Assembly (NCBI GenBank): GCA_025677835.1
Contig: JAIXMR010000100.1
Coordinates: 40,476 to 104,475 of the forward strand
DNA: 64,000 nt
Source of the DNA: Sporodiniella umbellata
Lineage: Eukaryota; Mucoromycota; Mucoromycetes; Mucorales; Rhizopodaceae
Direction: 5' to 3'
Shown here: positions 25,501-36,729 of the stretch, in pieces
Layout of the letters: each line of letters begins with the position of its first letter
Position numbering within the stretch: the stretch's first letter is position 1
The notes under the pieces: model-generated
The model's database searches: none
Told to the model about the DNA's origin: nothing
What the model saw: the letters and a program-made list of their open reading frames with translations, nothing else
Position numbers and translations under genes: made by a program

Positions 25501-27627
25501 GGTTAAAAACGAAATGAAAAAAGAAAAGGAAAAACGAAAAACGATTCAGAATTTCAATTTTGAATCTTTCTCTTATAGGAATTTGATGTTTTCTTTTTTC
25601 AAATATTACTTGGATACGATCCAGCAGTGTCTTAAATGGTTACAAAAAGTGTAAGACTCCATTTAATGCACTCACAGAAACTTGTTTTTGGGTTTTAGTT
25701 TGTTCATTATTAATGTATCACTACCAGATACCTGAGCTTTTCCTATCTGCAGTTGCAGTTTATGTATGTAAGACAAAGAAAAGAAAACCCACTTCTACTT
25801 TCAATTCACAGTTATTTTGTGAATTCGCTTTCAATAATATACTATAAAAAATATCTGATCAGCAAAATTATTAGTTACTTTTAGTAAAACCTAACATAAA
25901 GATGCTTTGGTTGGGACAAATTAAAAAAATCGCCGTACCTTAAACTCCCTAGGACACATTACTAAAGAAAATGTGTCTAATCATTATTTAAAGAACGTCA
26001 CATACAAACATAGGTCTACTCTCGAAAACAGTCGTATTAGGGTAACTAGAGCGGTAATGATAAGGATTCGTTGCAAATACTTTTTTTTTGAGTCCATGTG
26101 CGATGTGAAACTTTTTATAGTTGCTTACAGTCTCAGAAAGGAAATTTAGCGAGAATAATTACAGGTGCCACTAATAAAGTGTATTGGTATTGATTACACG
26201 TACCTTCTAAAAAAAAAAAAGAGTAAAAAGTATGGTATGTATGAGCTTACCAGTTTAAATGAGTTTATAAAAGAAAAATGTTTATGAAGAAATTTGGATG
26301 TTAAAAGAAAACAGTGTCACTGCAGCTGTCAAAAGTGTAAAGTGACAGAAAGTCGTAATTACTTGGATAGATACTTAAAGACAACCTATAAAAATTTCTC
26401 TTCTAATGAGTCATAAGAACAAGGTCAACGAAAGGCATTTTTAACTTTAGCAGAAAAGAGAAAGAAAAGAACCATCAAGATGTTTTGGTTTTAATGTTTG
26501 TCATAAGCTTATTCTTGAAGCCAAGGCCATAAGCGTAGCTAACATGAAGTTTTAAGCTGTTTTGAAGCACATTTATTAGGTCTGCCATATGTAAGTATAT
26601 CAAGTATGAGCCCTTTATAAAATTTGTATATTGTATCTGTCTGTGGATTTAGAGCCAACCTTTTAAATGCAAACTCTGTACTTTTAGTATACATTGGGAT
26701 GCTATCGTACTTTTTTAAATGCCTTTATCTATACTGTCAACTATTAATAAAATACTGCAATAAACAAATGTAAAGCTGCTTTGCACTTACTTGAAAAGAT
26801 GTCAAAAAAGGCCAAAAAAAACGTCTTTTATCAAAGATACAAATATGCGCACATACGTATATCTGAACAAAAAAGATTGAGTAAAGGTGTGTGCTATTTG
26901 ATCACATCTAGTCCATATCGTGTCTCCCTTCGAGTAATTTCAACCCACTTCTACACTCCTTCCTTGATTAACCGCCAAAGCAAAAAAAAAAAAAAAAAAA
27001 AAAAAAGAAAAACAAAAGTTGCCATTTTGTTTCGAAAGTAATGTGGGCTCTTGCTAATATACATGTATATGCATACATTAAAAGACGTTTTGGATATAAA
27101 CAAATACTAAAGAAAAAGAATAGCAAGAAAAAACCAACATGCTTAAACAAGAATAGATTCATACTCGCAATATAAAGCACCCTCCTCCACAAAGTATAGC
27201 AAGAGTATTTTTGTCTGAATAAAAAAGTAAAGGTAAACCGCACAGAGGTATAGGAGAGCCTAGCTGTCAAATAAGCGGTGCTCTATATAAATGCCCATAC
27301 AGTATTTCCAAGTCAAATTGATGCATATTAAATAATTTGACTATCGTAAATCCCTCTTACTTGTTGCATTTTAAAAAATCTTGACTTATTTTTCAATAAA
27401 GCTTGACGCTTATGAAAAATACATTTTACGCAGAAAAACACCCATTTGGTGCACTTGAAAATTTATTTGACGCATTTTTTTTCATCAGGGAAATAGATTG
27501 CACAAATACAAAAAATCTTTGCATACATAAAAAATCCAGATTGCATACTAACCAAACTCGCTTTGCACACATAAAAAGTAAAGATTGCATAACTTCTGAA
27601 TTTCTTATTGGACAACTGTGCAATTTT
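25501..27627. other. Intergenic, no supported gene
   Basis: AT-rich sequence with chance ORFs only, and a poly-A run at about 26983-27006. It leads into the region of transposon remnants. Confidence 0.5.
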
Positions 27628-27855
27628 TTAGAAAGGCTTTTTATTTGAATAAGTTTGTAGTTTTGAACCTGAATAACGACAGAATCCTTGAAGGCCCTCC
27701 AAACAGACATTGTTGCAAGTTTCAATTATTCTTATAGTTAGAGTCTCTTCTTTTAATAGCTTTTCTCTTTTCATCTTAGTTTTGGCTACAGACCAAAACC
27801 GCTCAATCGGATCAAGCTCTGGAGAGTGTATAATGCTACATTGTGTATTAAACCT
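27628..27855 (-). pseudogene. IS630/Tc1-like DDE transposase, C-terminal remnant
   Basis: The minus strand encodes about 70 residues ending at a stop at 27628. They start SIIHSPELDPIERFWSVAK, which is the conserved 'YSPxLNPIExxW' block carrying the last catalytic acidic residue of IS630/Tc1/mariner (DDE_3-type) transposases. A basic segment (KMKREKLLKEETL) and the tail GFCRYSGSKL follow, as in elements common in Mucoromycota. The rest of the transposase upstream is degenerate or missing, so the copy is dead. No terminal inverted repeats could be paired. Confidence 0.7.
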
Positions 27856-28199
27856 ATAACAAAAAAGAAAAGAAAAAAAGAGGAATAGGTGGTTAATGGT
27901 TGAATATACTAAAAGGTATTATTCTGCGACGAAATAACTTAATTACCTTCAGTATAGAGACTGTATATGTGGCATTAACACAATGTAGCTGCTTCGGGTG
28001 GCCCAGTGCCAAAATGAGAGACCCTCAGCCTATAGAGAGATGTTGACAACCTACACCAGACATGGCGTTCTAGTGAGGATTAGAGTCAGCGAGAATACGC
28101 CCATCTTTCCATGACAATGCAGTAAAAAAACAGACACTATCATGACTACGTAAATACATAGATATAGTGCTACATTGTGTATTAAACCTACAACAAAAA
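27835..28199. repeat. 31-bp direct repeat pair in the transposon debris
   Basis: The block beginning gctacattgtgtattaaacc occurs at 27835-27865 and again at 28169-28199 with one mismatch, 334 bases apart. The first copy overlaps the transposase remnant. This points to a local duplication or to nested insertion and excision. Confidence 0.7.
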
Positions 28200-28234
28200 C
28201 AGAAAGAAAAGAAAGGAGAACTAGAGTGCTATAA

Positions 28235-29017
28235 CTAATCTAACTGATTGCGTAATTTGAGAGTGTATGCACGTACAGAATAGATATGTTTTGATGACAT
28301 CACAATCATAGAATAGCAACTTATATACAGGCAGAGACAATCGAGGCTGTTCGACAACCGGAGAACCAAAAATGCCGATCTGACAATCAAGAAAAAAAAT
28401 TCCATATATTTGCGTTTTGTACTGAAAATGGAGTTAGAAGCCAAGTCATTAGAATCCTGTAACGCGCTGGAAAGATTATTTGCAATCTCAGATACAGTTC
28501 TGATTTGTTCGTTGGTAAGCTCTCTTGAACTATTTTTAAAAGTGTTGACTGCAGCTTCATTGTTACTAATTGTATTTAAAAGGCGACTTCTAGATGAAGA
28601 CGCATTCGTTTCAATGCTTTGTGATTGGGGTTGTACAATTGATGGCCTGATCAAGCAATGTGGGGCTAAATACTTTAAATGAGCAAAGAAACGTCATTTT
28701 TGCAAGTTTTTGAAAGTAACCTTGGTAAAGCCCAATACTTGTGTGTAGGCGACGAAGCAAGTACACGTGATTTTGTTCCATTTGAAATCTTCACAAGAAT
28801 ACGTCTTCATTTCTTGGTTCAAGACCTCAATTTCATGAAAAAGGCCTTCAACTGTAAAGGCTTTACTCTATATAGCCTATTTCCCTCTTCCGATTCCATT
28901 ATTACTGTACTCAGTATAACCCCGTCCACGCTTTCCGCTGCCAGTTCTCCTCTTCTTCGTCTTCTTTCTTCTTGGTCCATTCTGCCGACATTAAGTGAAA
29001 TCTTGTTGATGTTTTGA
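28235..29017 (-). pseudogene. Possible SWIM-type transposase remnant
   Basis: Two minus-strand stretches fit one decayed protein. The upstream one (about 28990 to 28690) reads, after a single frameshift near 28830, EGLFHEIEVLNQEMKTYSC, then DFKWNKITCTCFVAYTQVLGF. This resembles the CxC...CxH SWIM zinc motif of MULE/FAR1-like transposases with one Cys lost. The downstream one (about 28650-28390) is a Ser/Asn-rich low-complexity tail. The assignment is tentative; what is clear is that the frame is broken and flanked by other element remnants. Confidence 0.35.
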
Positions 29018-29687
29018 AAGTAGTCAGGTTCCAAATCATTTACAAGAATATATATCAAACGGCCAACCCTTCTGTTTCGTTTTCTGCCCAAATAAGATGT
29101 GCGGATCACCGCTTCTGTTATATTTTGCCAAGAAAAAAGTCTTGTAAGTGCAGCTTTGCTTTTTTATTCTTCTATTTCCGCCAGAATAGGCTCCTTGAGA
29201 TATTCCCGGGACTTTTAAAAATACTTGTCAGTGCCTCCACCTCCAATTTCTGTTTAGTCAATCAAAAAAATTTTATACTCCGTGTAATTTTTGCTTTTTT
29301 TTTTAAAAAATGAGTTTTATTTGTTACACGCATTTATGGTGTAACCATAAAAAGCGGTACTCAACAGAGAAAGGAGAAAAGTTTTAACTGGGAAAACAAT
29401 AGATAAAGGTGGAAGAAAAGGAGAAAGCAAAAGCAGCTTTAGATAGAGCCCATTATGGATTCCTTGGCTATTATTTTCAAAACTGCCGTTTTGGTATAAC
29501 CAAATATTGCTGTAGGAATGAAAGGAGAGGCTGATCGAACAGCTTTCCAATTAACTTTTCTAATTTCTGACAGTGCGATGATTATCAAAGTTCGGCTGTC
29601 AATATCTTGGCTATAAGTGCTGTAACTTGTATCTTGAAGAAAGCGAAGTTTTTCACAGACATTTGAATGGTAGTAAGTGGAGGTAGA

Positions 29688-29870
29688 CTACAGAGATGCC
29701 TGTATGAATGCTTCCCAGTAATTTACGCAGAGGTGGCAATTAAAGAAAAGGTGTTCATTGGAGTCAGGATCGATTAAGCATCTGGGACATAATTCAGTGG
29801 TATGCTTTGTGGGGAGCACACTGTGCATGAACTGCATGTGTGTGATGCGTTTATGTATCAGACGGAGAAT
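29688..29870 (-). pseudogene. LINE-type reverse transcriptase zinc-knuckle (zf-RVT) remnant
   Basis: The minus strand encodes HMQFMHSVLPTKHTTELCPR followed by CLIDPDSNEHLFFNCHLC and a Trp, then a stop. The spacing CPxC...HLFxxC...W is the zf-RVT motif found after the reverse transcriptase in many non-LTR retrotransposons. No reverse-transcriptase palm motif is intact upstream (29871-30200), so this is an old tail fragment. Confidence 0.6.
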
Positions 29871-30769
29871 AGTGTTTCTTTGGAGACAGGAGGAGTTTAG
29901 GAATAGGTTTTCCTAAACTCTTTCATTTTCCATGCGGAGTCGTCGAGGTCAACTGGGCCTGCCAAATTTAACGCTTTTTTGAAGGAAAGGAAACCTAACT
30001 GTTGTGTTCGAATATGCATACAATGGTCAGGATTAAAGAGACTGCTGGCGGTCTGGAAAAAATAGTTATAGAAGAAATTTTGACAGTAGCCATAAAATCA
30101 TAAAAAGCAGTTTTGGCAATTTTCAAGCCCAAGAAATGTATAGTCAGGCTTTCCACTGCTTCGCTCACTGTAGCTCTAGAGTCTTCATCGTAATCTTTAA
30201 AGGGAACTAGTTGTTTGAAAATAGCTATTTATTGCTTTTATTGATAATATATTCTTAAGTAGTGGTACTGGTGTCTAAATTGTATCATAACATAGCTTTA
30301 TTAATAGCTCATATCGATATATGTCTAGATCGTGTTAATATACAGTATTGTTGTAAGTGATTGCTTACATATATTAGTTGATTGTGACATTATGTTCTCA
30401 TTTGATATTGTATGGTGTTATATTACATGCTTTTATGTTATATGATTTATATGATTTATATGGTATAGATGGTGTTGTTTGATGTTGTACAAAGATATTG
30501 CTATGTTACGTGATCTAACGTGTTTATTCAAGTTCTAGAAGAATTTCATTCGTCACTTGAATTCAAGTTATTGTTACATGTAGATCATCACACCAAATGC
30601 TGCATCCGCTCACAGTGCCCTTTTTCTAACACACACAAGGCCCGCTTAGAGCAACTTGTACCTAATATTAGAGCCGATGTGCCAATACTATTCCGTTGGC
30701 GGGGGAAAGCCGTAGCTACGGGGTATATAGTTTTACACAGGCTTGTGTCAAACGTTAATTTAGCGACGG
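29871..30769. other. Decayed intergenic sequence
   Basis: Contains a very AT-rich patch (about 30230-30510, many tatatgattt-type words) and an open stretch at 30520-30740 on the plus strand (Cys/Arg-rich, unrecognised) just before the S1P-lyase fragment. It may be part of a mobile element. Confidence 0.4.
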
Positions 30770-31135
30770 TGTGCTGTGTATCCCTGAACTTCATGTCAAG
30801 GGGGACCCTATCGGCCCTGTCTTAGCCTTTCGTACTAATACCTCTTACAATATTTATGCTATTGGTGACAAAATGTCTAAACGAGGCTGTAACGTCAGTG
30901 CTTTTCAGAACCCTTCTGCTTTACATGTCTCTGTTACCTTACCATGGGTTAACAGTGCAGATCGATTTGTGCTAGACTTTAAGCAGTGCGTAGAAGAATT
31001 GGTAAAAGATCCCTCTTCAGGTGAAGGTGCCACAGCCGCTATCTACGGAACAGCTGCTACGACGCCCGATAAGACTAATTTGACGATGTTGCTGCTGGCT
31101 TTATTGATCTTTTGTACAAAGCTTGACGCAACCCT
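30770..31135 (+). pseudogene. Sphingosine-1-phosphate lyase pseudogene, 3' fragment
   Basis: The plus strand encodes the C-terminal part of sphinganine/sphingosine-1-phosphate lyase (DPL1/SGPL1 family, PLP-dependent, ER membrane): VKGDPIGPVLAF, SYNIYAIGDKMSKRG, FQNPSALHVSVTLPWVNSAD and a GEGATAAIYGTAAT end. The usual W in SKRGW is Cys. A one-base deletion near 31078 shifts the final residues: DDVAAGFIDLLYKA and its stop are readable only in the next frame. It lacks everything N-terminal. The matching N-terminal piece lies downstream at 34371. Confidence 0.8.
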
Positions 31136-32331
31136 CATATTAGAACTCACATTATCGCCCTATTTCTCTTTTTATCATTATTGTCTTTTTCGTAATAAAA
31201 AAACACCTCTTTACCTTCTCACTGCTATATAAATGCAAGTACTAAAGGGACACGGCCTTCTCTATCATTAAACCGGTATTGTTCGTGAGAAAAAAAATTA
31301 ATAAACTACTCTTTGTACTCCAAAACACTATTTTTTAAATATAGCGTTATGATCAACGCATGAAAAACCAAGCTTAGTTCCTCTTATTACGAACTTTAGA
31401 TAAGCGTGACTTACCGAAAAAAGAAAAACGGGCGGTATAGCTTTTGCTTGATCACTAAAACACCAACATAGATCTGTATACGTTTTGGCTGCTATTGAAT
31501 AAAAAGCGCGTTTATACGTACAGTAGTCATTGCTGGTGTCGGCTTAGCTATAAGGATGTCAATTTAAATGATACACTCACACGTTCAATTTGCTAAGGTT
31601 TGTGATGTTAGTAAATAGTAATTTTCTCAAAAAAAAAAAAAAAAACGCCATAAAGATACGACGATTATTTTTATCAAAGGTTCTAAAACAATTGATTGTC
31701 CTTGTATTAATAACAAGGTAAGGACAATATCAACACTGCTGAAAGTCGAATTGCTTCTACTCTAAATCATAAAAATGATTTTATATTGCCAAACAATACT
31801 CTTGTTGAGAGCGAGTTGCTATTGAATTATCAATAGTTTTTTTTTCGTGTTTTTAAAGAAAAAATAGAGAGTGCACCGGCCGTATCTATGACGAAAAAAT
31901 AGAGGCCTTTTATTTGTCTCACGTGGACGTTTTCAGGTATTAAAATCAGAAAGCCAAGGTTTTATACTTGGACTATATGAAGCAAGTAAGCTCCTTCAAC
32001 GGACACACAATAGCTGTTCTGTTTGACTACTACCAGTGTTCTTCAAAGCTGAGTGTAGTAACAACAGAAAAGCCTCCATCTGTTGTTATACAAAAGTGAC
32101 TAGTCTGTATCAAATTTTATGCTGATAAGAAACAATGGTACAACCTGAATGTAACAACTACTTGTAGCTCCGCTCAAGACGATAACTATCTTTTTTTTTT
32201 CGTCCTTGGAAATAAACCTTCTTTTAACTCCAATTAACAATGGCAAGCGTCTAAAAAAAAACCACATATGAACTCTTTTATAACCACACACTTCCTTTTT
32301 TTTTTAAAAAAAAACTAGTCTACAAAAAAAG
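31136..32331. other. Intergenic in pseudogene region
   Basis: AT-rich; no ORF with recognisable domains. Confidence 0.45.
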
Positions 32332-34261
32332 ATTTGAAAGTACAGTTTCAAGCTATTCCTCAACTTTTTAACGGAAACGAAAACGACAGCAACTCGAAAA
32401 AAAGAAATAAATGCATTCGTACCTTGCATTCTATGCTTACCTGCGAAAGCTTCGCAGATCTAGAGGCGCTTTTCTTAAGACACCTCAAGCTGGTGGTCTG
32501 TCTAATTCTCAAGCCGGTAATAAGCTATTTAAAATCATGGGCGTCGTCTAAATTCTCATTAATTTGTACAAAATTTAGATCTTTAGTCTGAGAAGTTCTG
32601 ATGCCCTAGAATGCCTCAATTTTTTTGGGGATGTTGGCCTTCACCTTGGGGCAAAAATGAACAATTTTATGGTCGAATCAATACTAACGCAGCTTATTCA
32701 ATGTTGCGCTACCTCTAAAAAAATTGTCTTAAAAAAAACGAATGAGGTTATTAACACTTTCCTTATTAACACACACTTCAACCTAAGGATGATTACAATT
32801 GTGTGTAATAACATGCAACAAAAAAACATCACACTTCGTAACTCTGCTGCTTTGGCTCTTAAAACGATTTTGGAGCATCATGGCCAAAAGGCAAAGGAAA
32901 AATTGGTTCCTGGAAAGGGCGAGGCTTCTCTTTTGCAAAAGTCTATACAAAAAGGGATTTCGGACGCCTCGTCTGAAGTAAGAAAAACGTGTCGTGACAT
33001 TTTGGTCGTATACAAAAATTACTGGCCAAAGGAAGCAGAGAGGTAGGTCTCATCTTTAGTCTTGCTCATTTCTATGGTAATCAAAATAATCACTCTTGTA
33101 CAACAAATATAGCGCAAGGCCTTCAAAAAACAATGAAGCTCCTGGGCTTTCTAAAAGCATCAAAAGAAAGTCAACCTTTCCCATAGAAGGTTCGTCGCGC
33201 CTTAACAAAAAAACGCGACACGATAGTAATAGTGCAAAGGCAGAGAGGTAGGTCTCATCTTTGGTCTTGCTCATTTCTATGGTAATCAAAATAATCACTC
33301 TTGTACAACAAATATAGCGCAAGGCTTTCAAAAAACAATGAAGCTCCTGGGCTTTCTAAAAGCATCAAAAGAAAGTCAACCTTTCCCATAGAAGGTTCGT
33401 CGCGCCTTAACAAAAAAACGCGACACGATAGTAATAGTGCAAAGGCAGAGAGGTAGGTCTCATCTTTGGTCTTGCTCATTTCTATGGTAATCAAAATAAT
33501 CACTCTTGTACAAAAAATATAGGGCAAGGGCTGCAAAAAACGATGAGGCTGTTGTTGAAAAACTCAAGGTAAACAACACTATTGCAAATGGTGTTTCGAA
33601 AACAGAAACTATCCAAAAGCTATATACTCAAAAGAAAACCCTGTATACGAAAAACTGAGCCCTGTTGCTCAATGTCACTGGAAAACAGTCCACAACTGTA
33701 TTGCAATAATGCAGCTTGGGGACGAAAGACTCCTTTCTAGTTTGGAACTTCGTAAGGTACTAGAAAGTTCGGCTATAGTTGACATTTACAAAATTGATCA
33801 AGACTCAGCCTTCTGGCTTTGCGATTTTGCTTGCGACTTCCGTTCGTATCTAAGTCTGATGGCAGACCAGTTGCTGGACAAAGATCTTCCATGGTCTACT
33901 AAGCGCGAGGTTCTTAAAAACCTTGAAATAATGCTGACCAACCAAAAAGCATTATTTTCAAGGTACCTCAAATTTATCTCACAAGGAGGCACAAGTAGAT
34001 TATACAAACTTGTTGGTGCTTTAACTCGTTTAACTGTAAGTACAATCAAAAGCCAAAAAAAAAAAAAAAAAAAAAGAAAAGAAAAAGTATTGAAACTTAC
34101 TTTATCTGCCCCAGTCTGTATCTCCGGATGCAAAAAGAGCACTTTCAAGTTTGCTACTTGTGTATCCAAAAGATGTTTCTGATACCCTTATAAAAGACTC
34201 AGTGGATTATAACTTTGAGCAAAATAGCCCATTTTATGAGATACTGATGTCTTTTATAAGC
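32332..34261 (+). pseudogene. CLASP/STU1 family microtubule-binding protein, frameshifted fragment
   Basis: Exon-like segments: 32332-32516, 32579-33042, 33113-33247, 33318-33452, 33523 onward, about 33600-34035 and about 34117-34261. They encode a CLASP-type TOG/HEAT domain (IPQLFNGNENDSN, ESILTQLIQCCATSKKIV, TLRNSAALALKTILEHHG, SSEVRKTCRDILVVY, NYWPKEAER). A basic Ser/Lys linker follows, then part of the C-terminal HEAT region (NPVYEKLSPVAQCHWK, STKREVLKNLEIML). CLASPs stabilise microtubule plus ends and spindles. No start codon region is found. A one-base loss in an A-run near 33637 breaks the frame before the second HEAT part, and the gene stops abruptly at about 34261, where S1P-lyase sequence begins. 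Most introns still look functional, so decay is recent or the frameshift is a homopolymer assembly error. Confidence 0.7.
33043..33530 (+). repeat. 205-bp tandem repeat made of one exon plus one intron
   Basis: About 2.4 near-identical copies of a 205-bp unit start at 33043, 33248 and 33453. Each unit is a 70-base intron (gtaggtctc...atatag) plus a 135-base exon of exactly 45 codons ending in gcagagag. The exon encodes a basic linker (NNEAPGLSKSIKRKSTF, then SSRLNKKTRHDSNSAKAER), so duplication adds 45 residues without changing frame. The third copy ends shortly after its intron, where the ancestral exon resumes. Confidence 0.9.
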
Positions 34262-34370
34262 GGTATCAGTCAAAAACAAAAATAAAAAAATAAAATTATC
34301 TGAACATTGTTTTTTTTTTTTTATATATAATTTTTAATGGTTGTATTGGGTTAAAAAAATAAATGTACAG

Positions 34371-35007
34371 CTTTCGAGTTTAAAGCGTGCCGATCGGGAA
34401 GGGGGCAAAGTTTCAGGTTCTATTTATCATGGTGGGGAGGATTTGACACAAATTTTGGCTGAAGCCTACAAGATCTTTGCCGTTGCCAACCCTTTGCACC
34501 CTGAAATTTTCTCTGGCATTCGACGTATGGAAGCTGAATCAGTAGCCATCGTTCTGTCTTTGTATAACGTGCCTGATACTAAATGTGATACAATGACGAG
34601 CGGAGGTACCAAAAGTATCCTGATGGCCTGTAAAATCTACTGTGACGTAAATAAGAACCTGAAAAGGATTCGACATTCTGAGATGTAAGTAAAGCACTCT
34701 CTATAAAGAACAGAAAAAGACCACATTGTCTCTCAAATATCATAGGGTAGTGCCTGACACAATCCATGCTGCTTTTATGAAAGGCTCCTCTTACTTTAAC
34801 ATCAAACTGGTTACTGTTCCTGTAAATCCTGTTACACTTAAAATGGACTTGACTATAACAGCTCGAGTAATTACCAAGAACATTGTGACAATAAGCTGTA
34901 CATACAATTTATGGTTTTCATTCTGACTCCCCTCTTTTTTTTTTTTTTATCTATGCGATACCCACAAACACGGGTTTGCTGCAAAGAGTTCATCTATCAT
35001 CATGTAG
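34371..35007 (+). pseudogene. Sphingosine-1-phosphate lyase pseudogene, N-terminal/central fragment
   Basis: The plus strand encodes GKVSGSIYHGGEDLTQIL, NPLHPEIFSGIRRMEAESV, the TSGGTKSILMACK motif (TSGGTE in active enzymes) and, after an intron at 34685-34745, HAAFMKGSSYFNIKLVTVPV. Sequence then jumps, with a large deletion, to the PLP-lysine segment CDTHKHGFAAKSSS at 34954, which ends in an in-frame TAG at 35005. The membrane-anchor N-terminus is absent. TSGGTE to TSGGTK plus the deletion and stop show it is dead. The C-terminal piece lies 3.6 kb upstream on the same strand. Confidence 0.82.
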
Positions 35008-36729
35008 TCTGGTGGTAAAAAAAAAGCTTTAGTGTCTGTGAAACAGTTGCTATAAAGACAATGGAATAGTCAATTTGCATGGTCAGTTACAAGTGTCCCT
35101 GTTTGCTAAATTTTGGAAAACCGTTAAGATTCAGTACAAAAAAAAAAACATCTCAGCTGCTATCTATACAGCTACCGTCTCTTCCAGACTGATGTTTACC
35201 AAGCTTTTGGGGTATGGGCTCTTTTGACACGTAATAAAGAAGAAGGCGTATTCAATTCACGCAGCCTGATACAAAGAGCTATGCTAACTTTGGAGGTAGC
35301 CTTTGGCTTTATAAGCGTGTTGATACGATCATACCAAGGCTCCTTAGTGAGATCAGTATAAAGTGTAGTCATCTTCATATAGAGGCCGTAAGCATCTGGT
35401 CTCCAAAAGGATATTGTTTGCCTTGGAGAACTCCTGGTTTAACGAAATCTCTTCTGCTCTAGTTACAACATCCAAAAAGTAAGTACACTCCCCTCTCTCT
35501 CTCTCTCCCTCGCTTTACCAGCCACTGTTGCTCATGCTATATACAAACTTGGCATAGTTGCTACAGATGTTTGAACAGAGCATAGCTGCGGTCTAGGTGT
35601 AAGCTCTCCTCTCTAATTGAATCGTTAGAGCAGAACTACAGAAAAGAACCCTAGAGTTTTATTAGAACTTTATGAAGCACAAAAAGCAGAGATCAGGCAG
35701 TTACGCTTTATTTTGAAAAGAGCTTCAATTCAAAAATTAAACAAGGAAAAAGAAGCCTTTAGAACAAAAGCTCTGTGTGAAATCAAGCAAGAAAAGGACA
35801 AGTTTAACGAGACTGAATGAAGATGCCTTTTATTTGGTTCAAAATATCGAGTGTATTTATACTGTTTGAGAAAAAGATCTGGATCTTTACCGTAGTCATT
35901 CTTAATAGCTAAAAGGGGACTGATCCTGTTAATCTGACGGAAAAGTTTTCATTTTGTTAGTTAGCTTGTAGAGCTTCGGTACTGTTCTATTATGTCTCGA
36001 TCTAGCCGTACTAGTTTTAGAGATGCTCGATTAGGAATGTAAGCCGTCTGTGTTATAAATCTCATGTTGCCATTTCTTAATATGGTAAGCGATACATGTA
36101 GTTACGACCGATTAGAGAATATGAGAGATTGCTTTCATACTTGACGCGCACTTCGAGATGTAAAACCTTCTTATATGTAACTCATTATTCTTCAATTAAA
36201 TTATTCAAAGTGTATTCTCAAGTAAGTCGGGATACGACACTCTGACTATTTACATTCATGACTCTAAAAAGAGCAACCAAAGTCTCACGTATTTTTTCTT
36301 TTTTAAGGAAAAAAGAAAAAACATCTCCTATACTCTACAGGCTCCTGCAAAAGTGTCTGGGGAGAGACTTTTCTTGGCAGGTTACGTTTTTTGTACCTAC
36401 TGGAGAAGGTTTCCAAGAACTTTGCAGTAAAAAAAAAAAAAAAAAAAAAAAGGCTAAACATGTATTTTGTTACGAGTTTCAATGCAGTATATTCTGGCCT
36501 TTGTCTTTTTGTAGTCTAACAAACAAACAAAAAGATCGAAAAGATCCATGCCTTCTGATGTGCTCTGCAAGCACTTTTAAAAAGCCGCATCCTTAGTATC
36601 GTATAGGGTGGTGGCTGCCTTTTATAGCAAATAAGCTCATTTCTCTGCCTTACAGCTTTTATTTAATTTTTCCTTTTTATTGAAGAGTAAAAAGAATTAT
36701 TATCCATTACAATAGAAAATAGATCAAGT
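35008..36729. other. Degenerate coding-like debris and PDK1 upstream region
   Basis: Several short plus-strand frames look once-coding but broken. One is near 35170-35430 (YQAFGVWALL in one frame). Another is a coiled-coil piece at about 35640-35820 (LLELYEAQKAEIRQLRFILK), ending in a stop. I cannot name them. A CT microsatellite lies at about 35489-35510 and a poly-A run at 36430-36451. The last few hundred bases should contain the PDK1 promoter. Confidence 0.4.

Noticed and set aside
33056..33536. Two long minus-strand ORFs with related proteins
   Set aside because: They are the antisense of the 205-bp exon-intron tandem repeat; their similarity to each other and to a plus-strand ORF at 1181-1372 only reflects the repeat.
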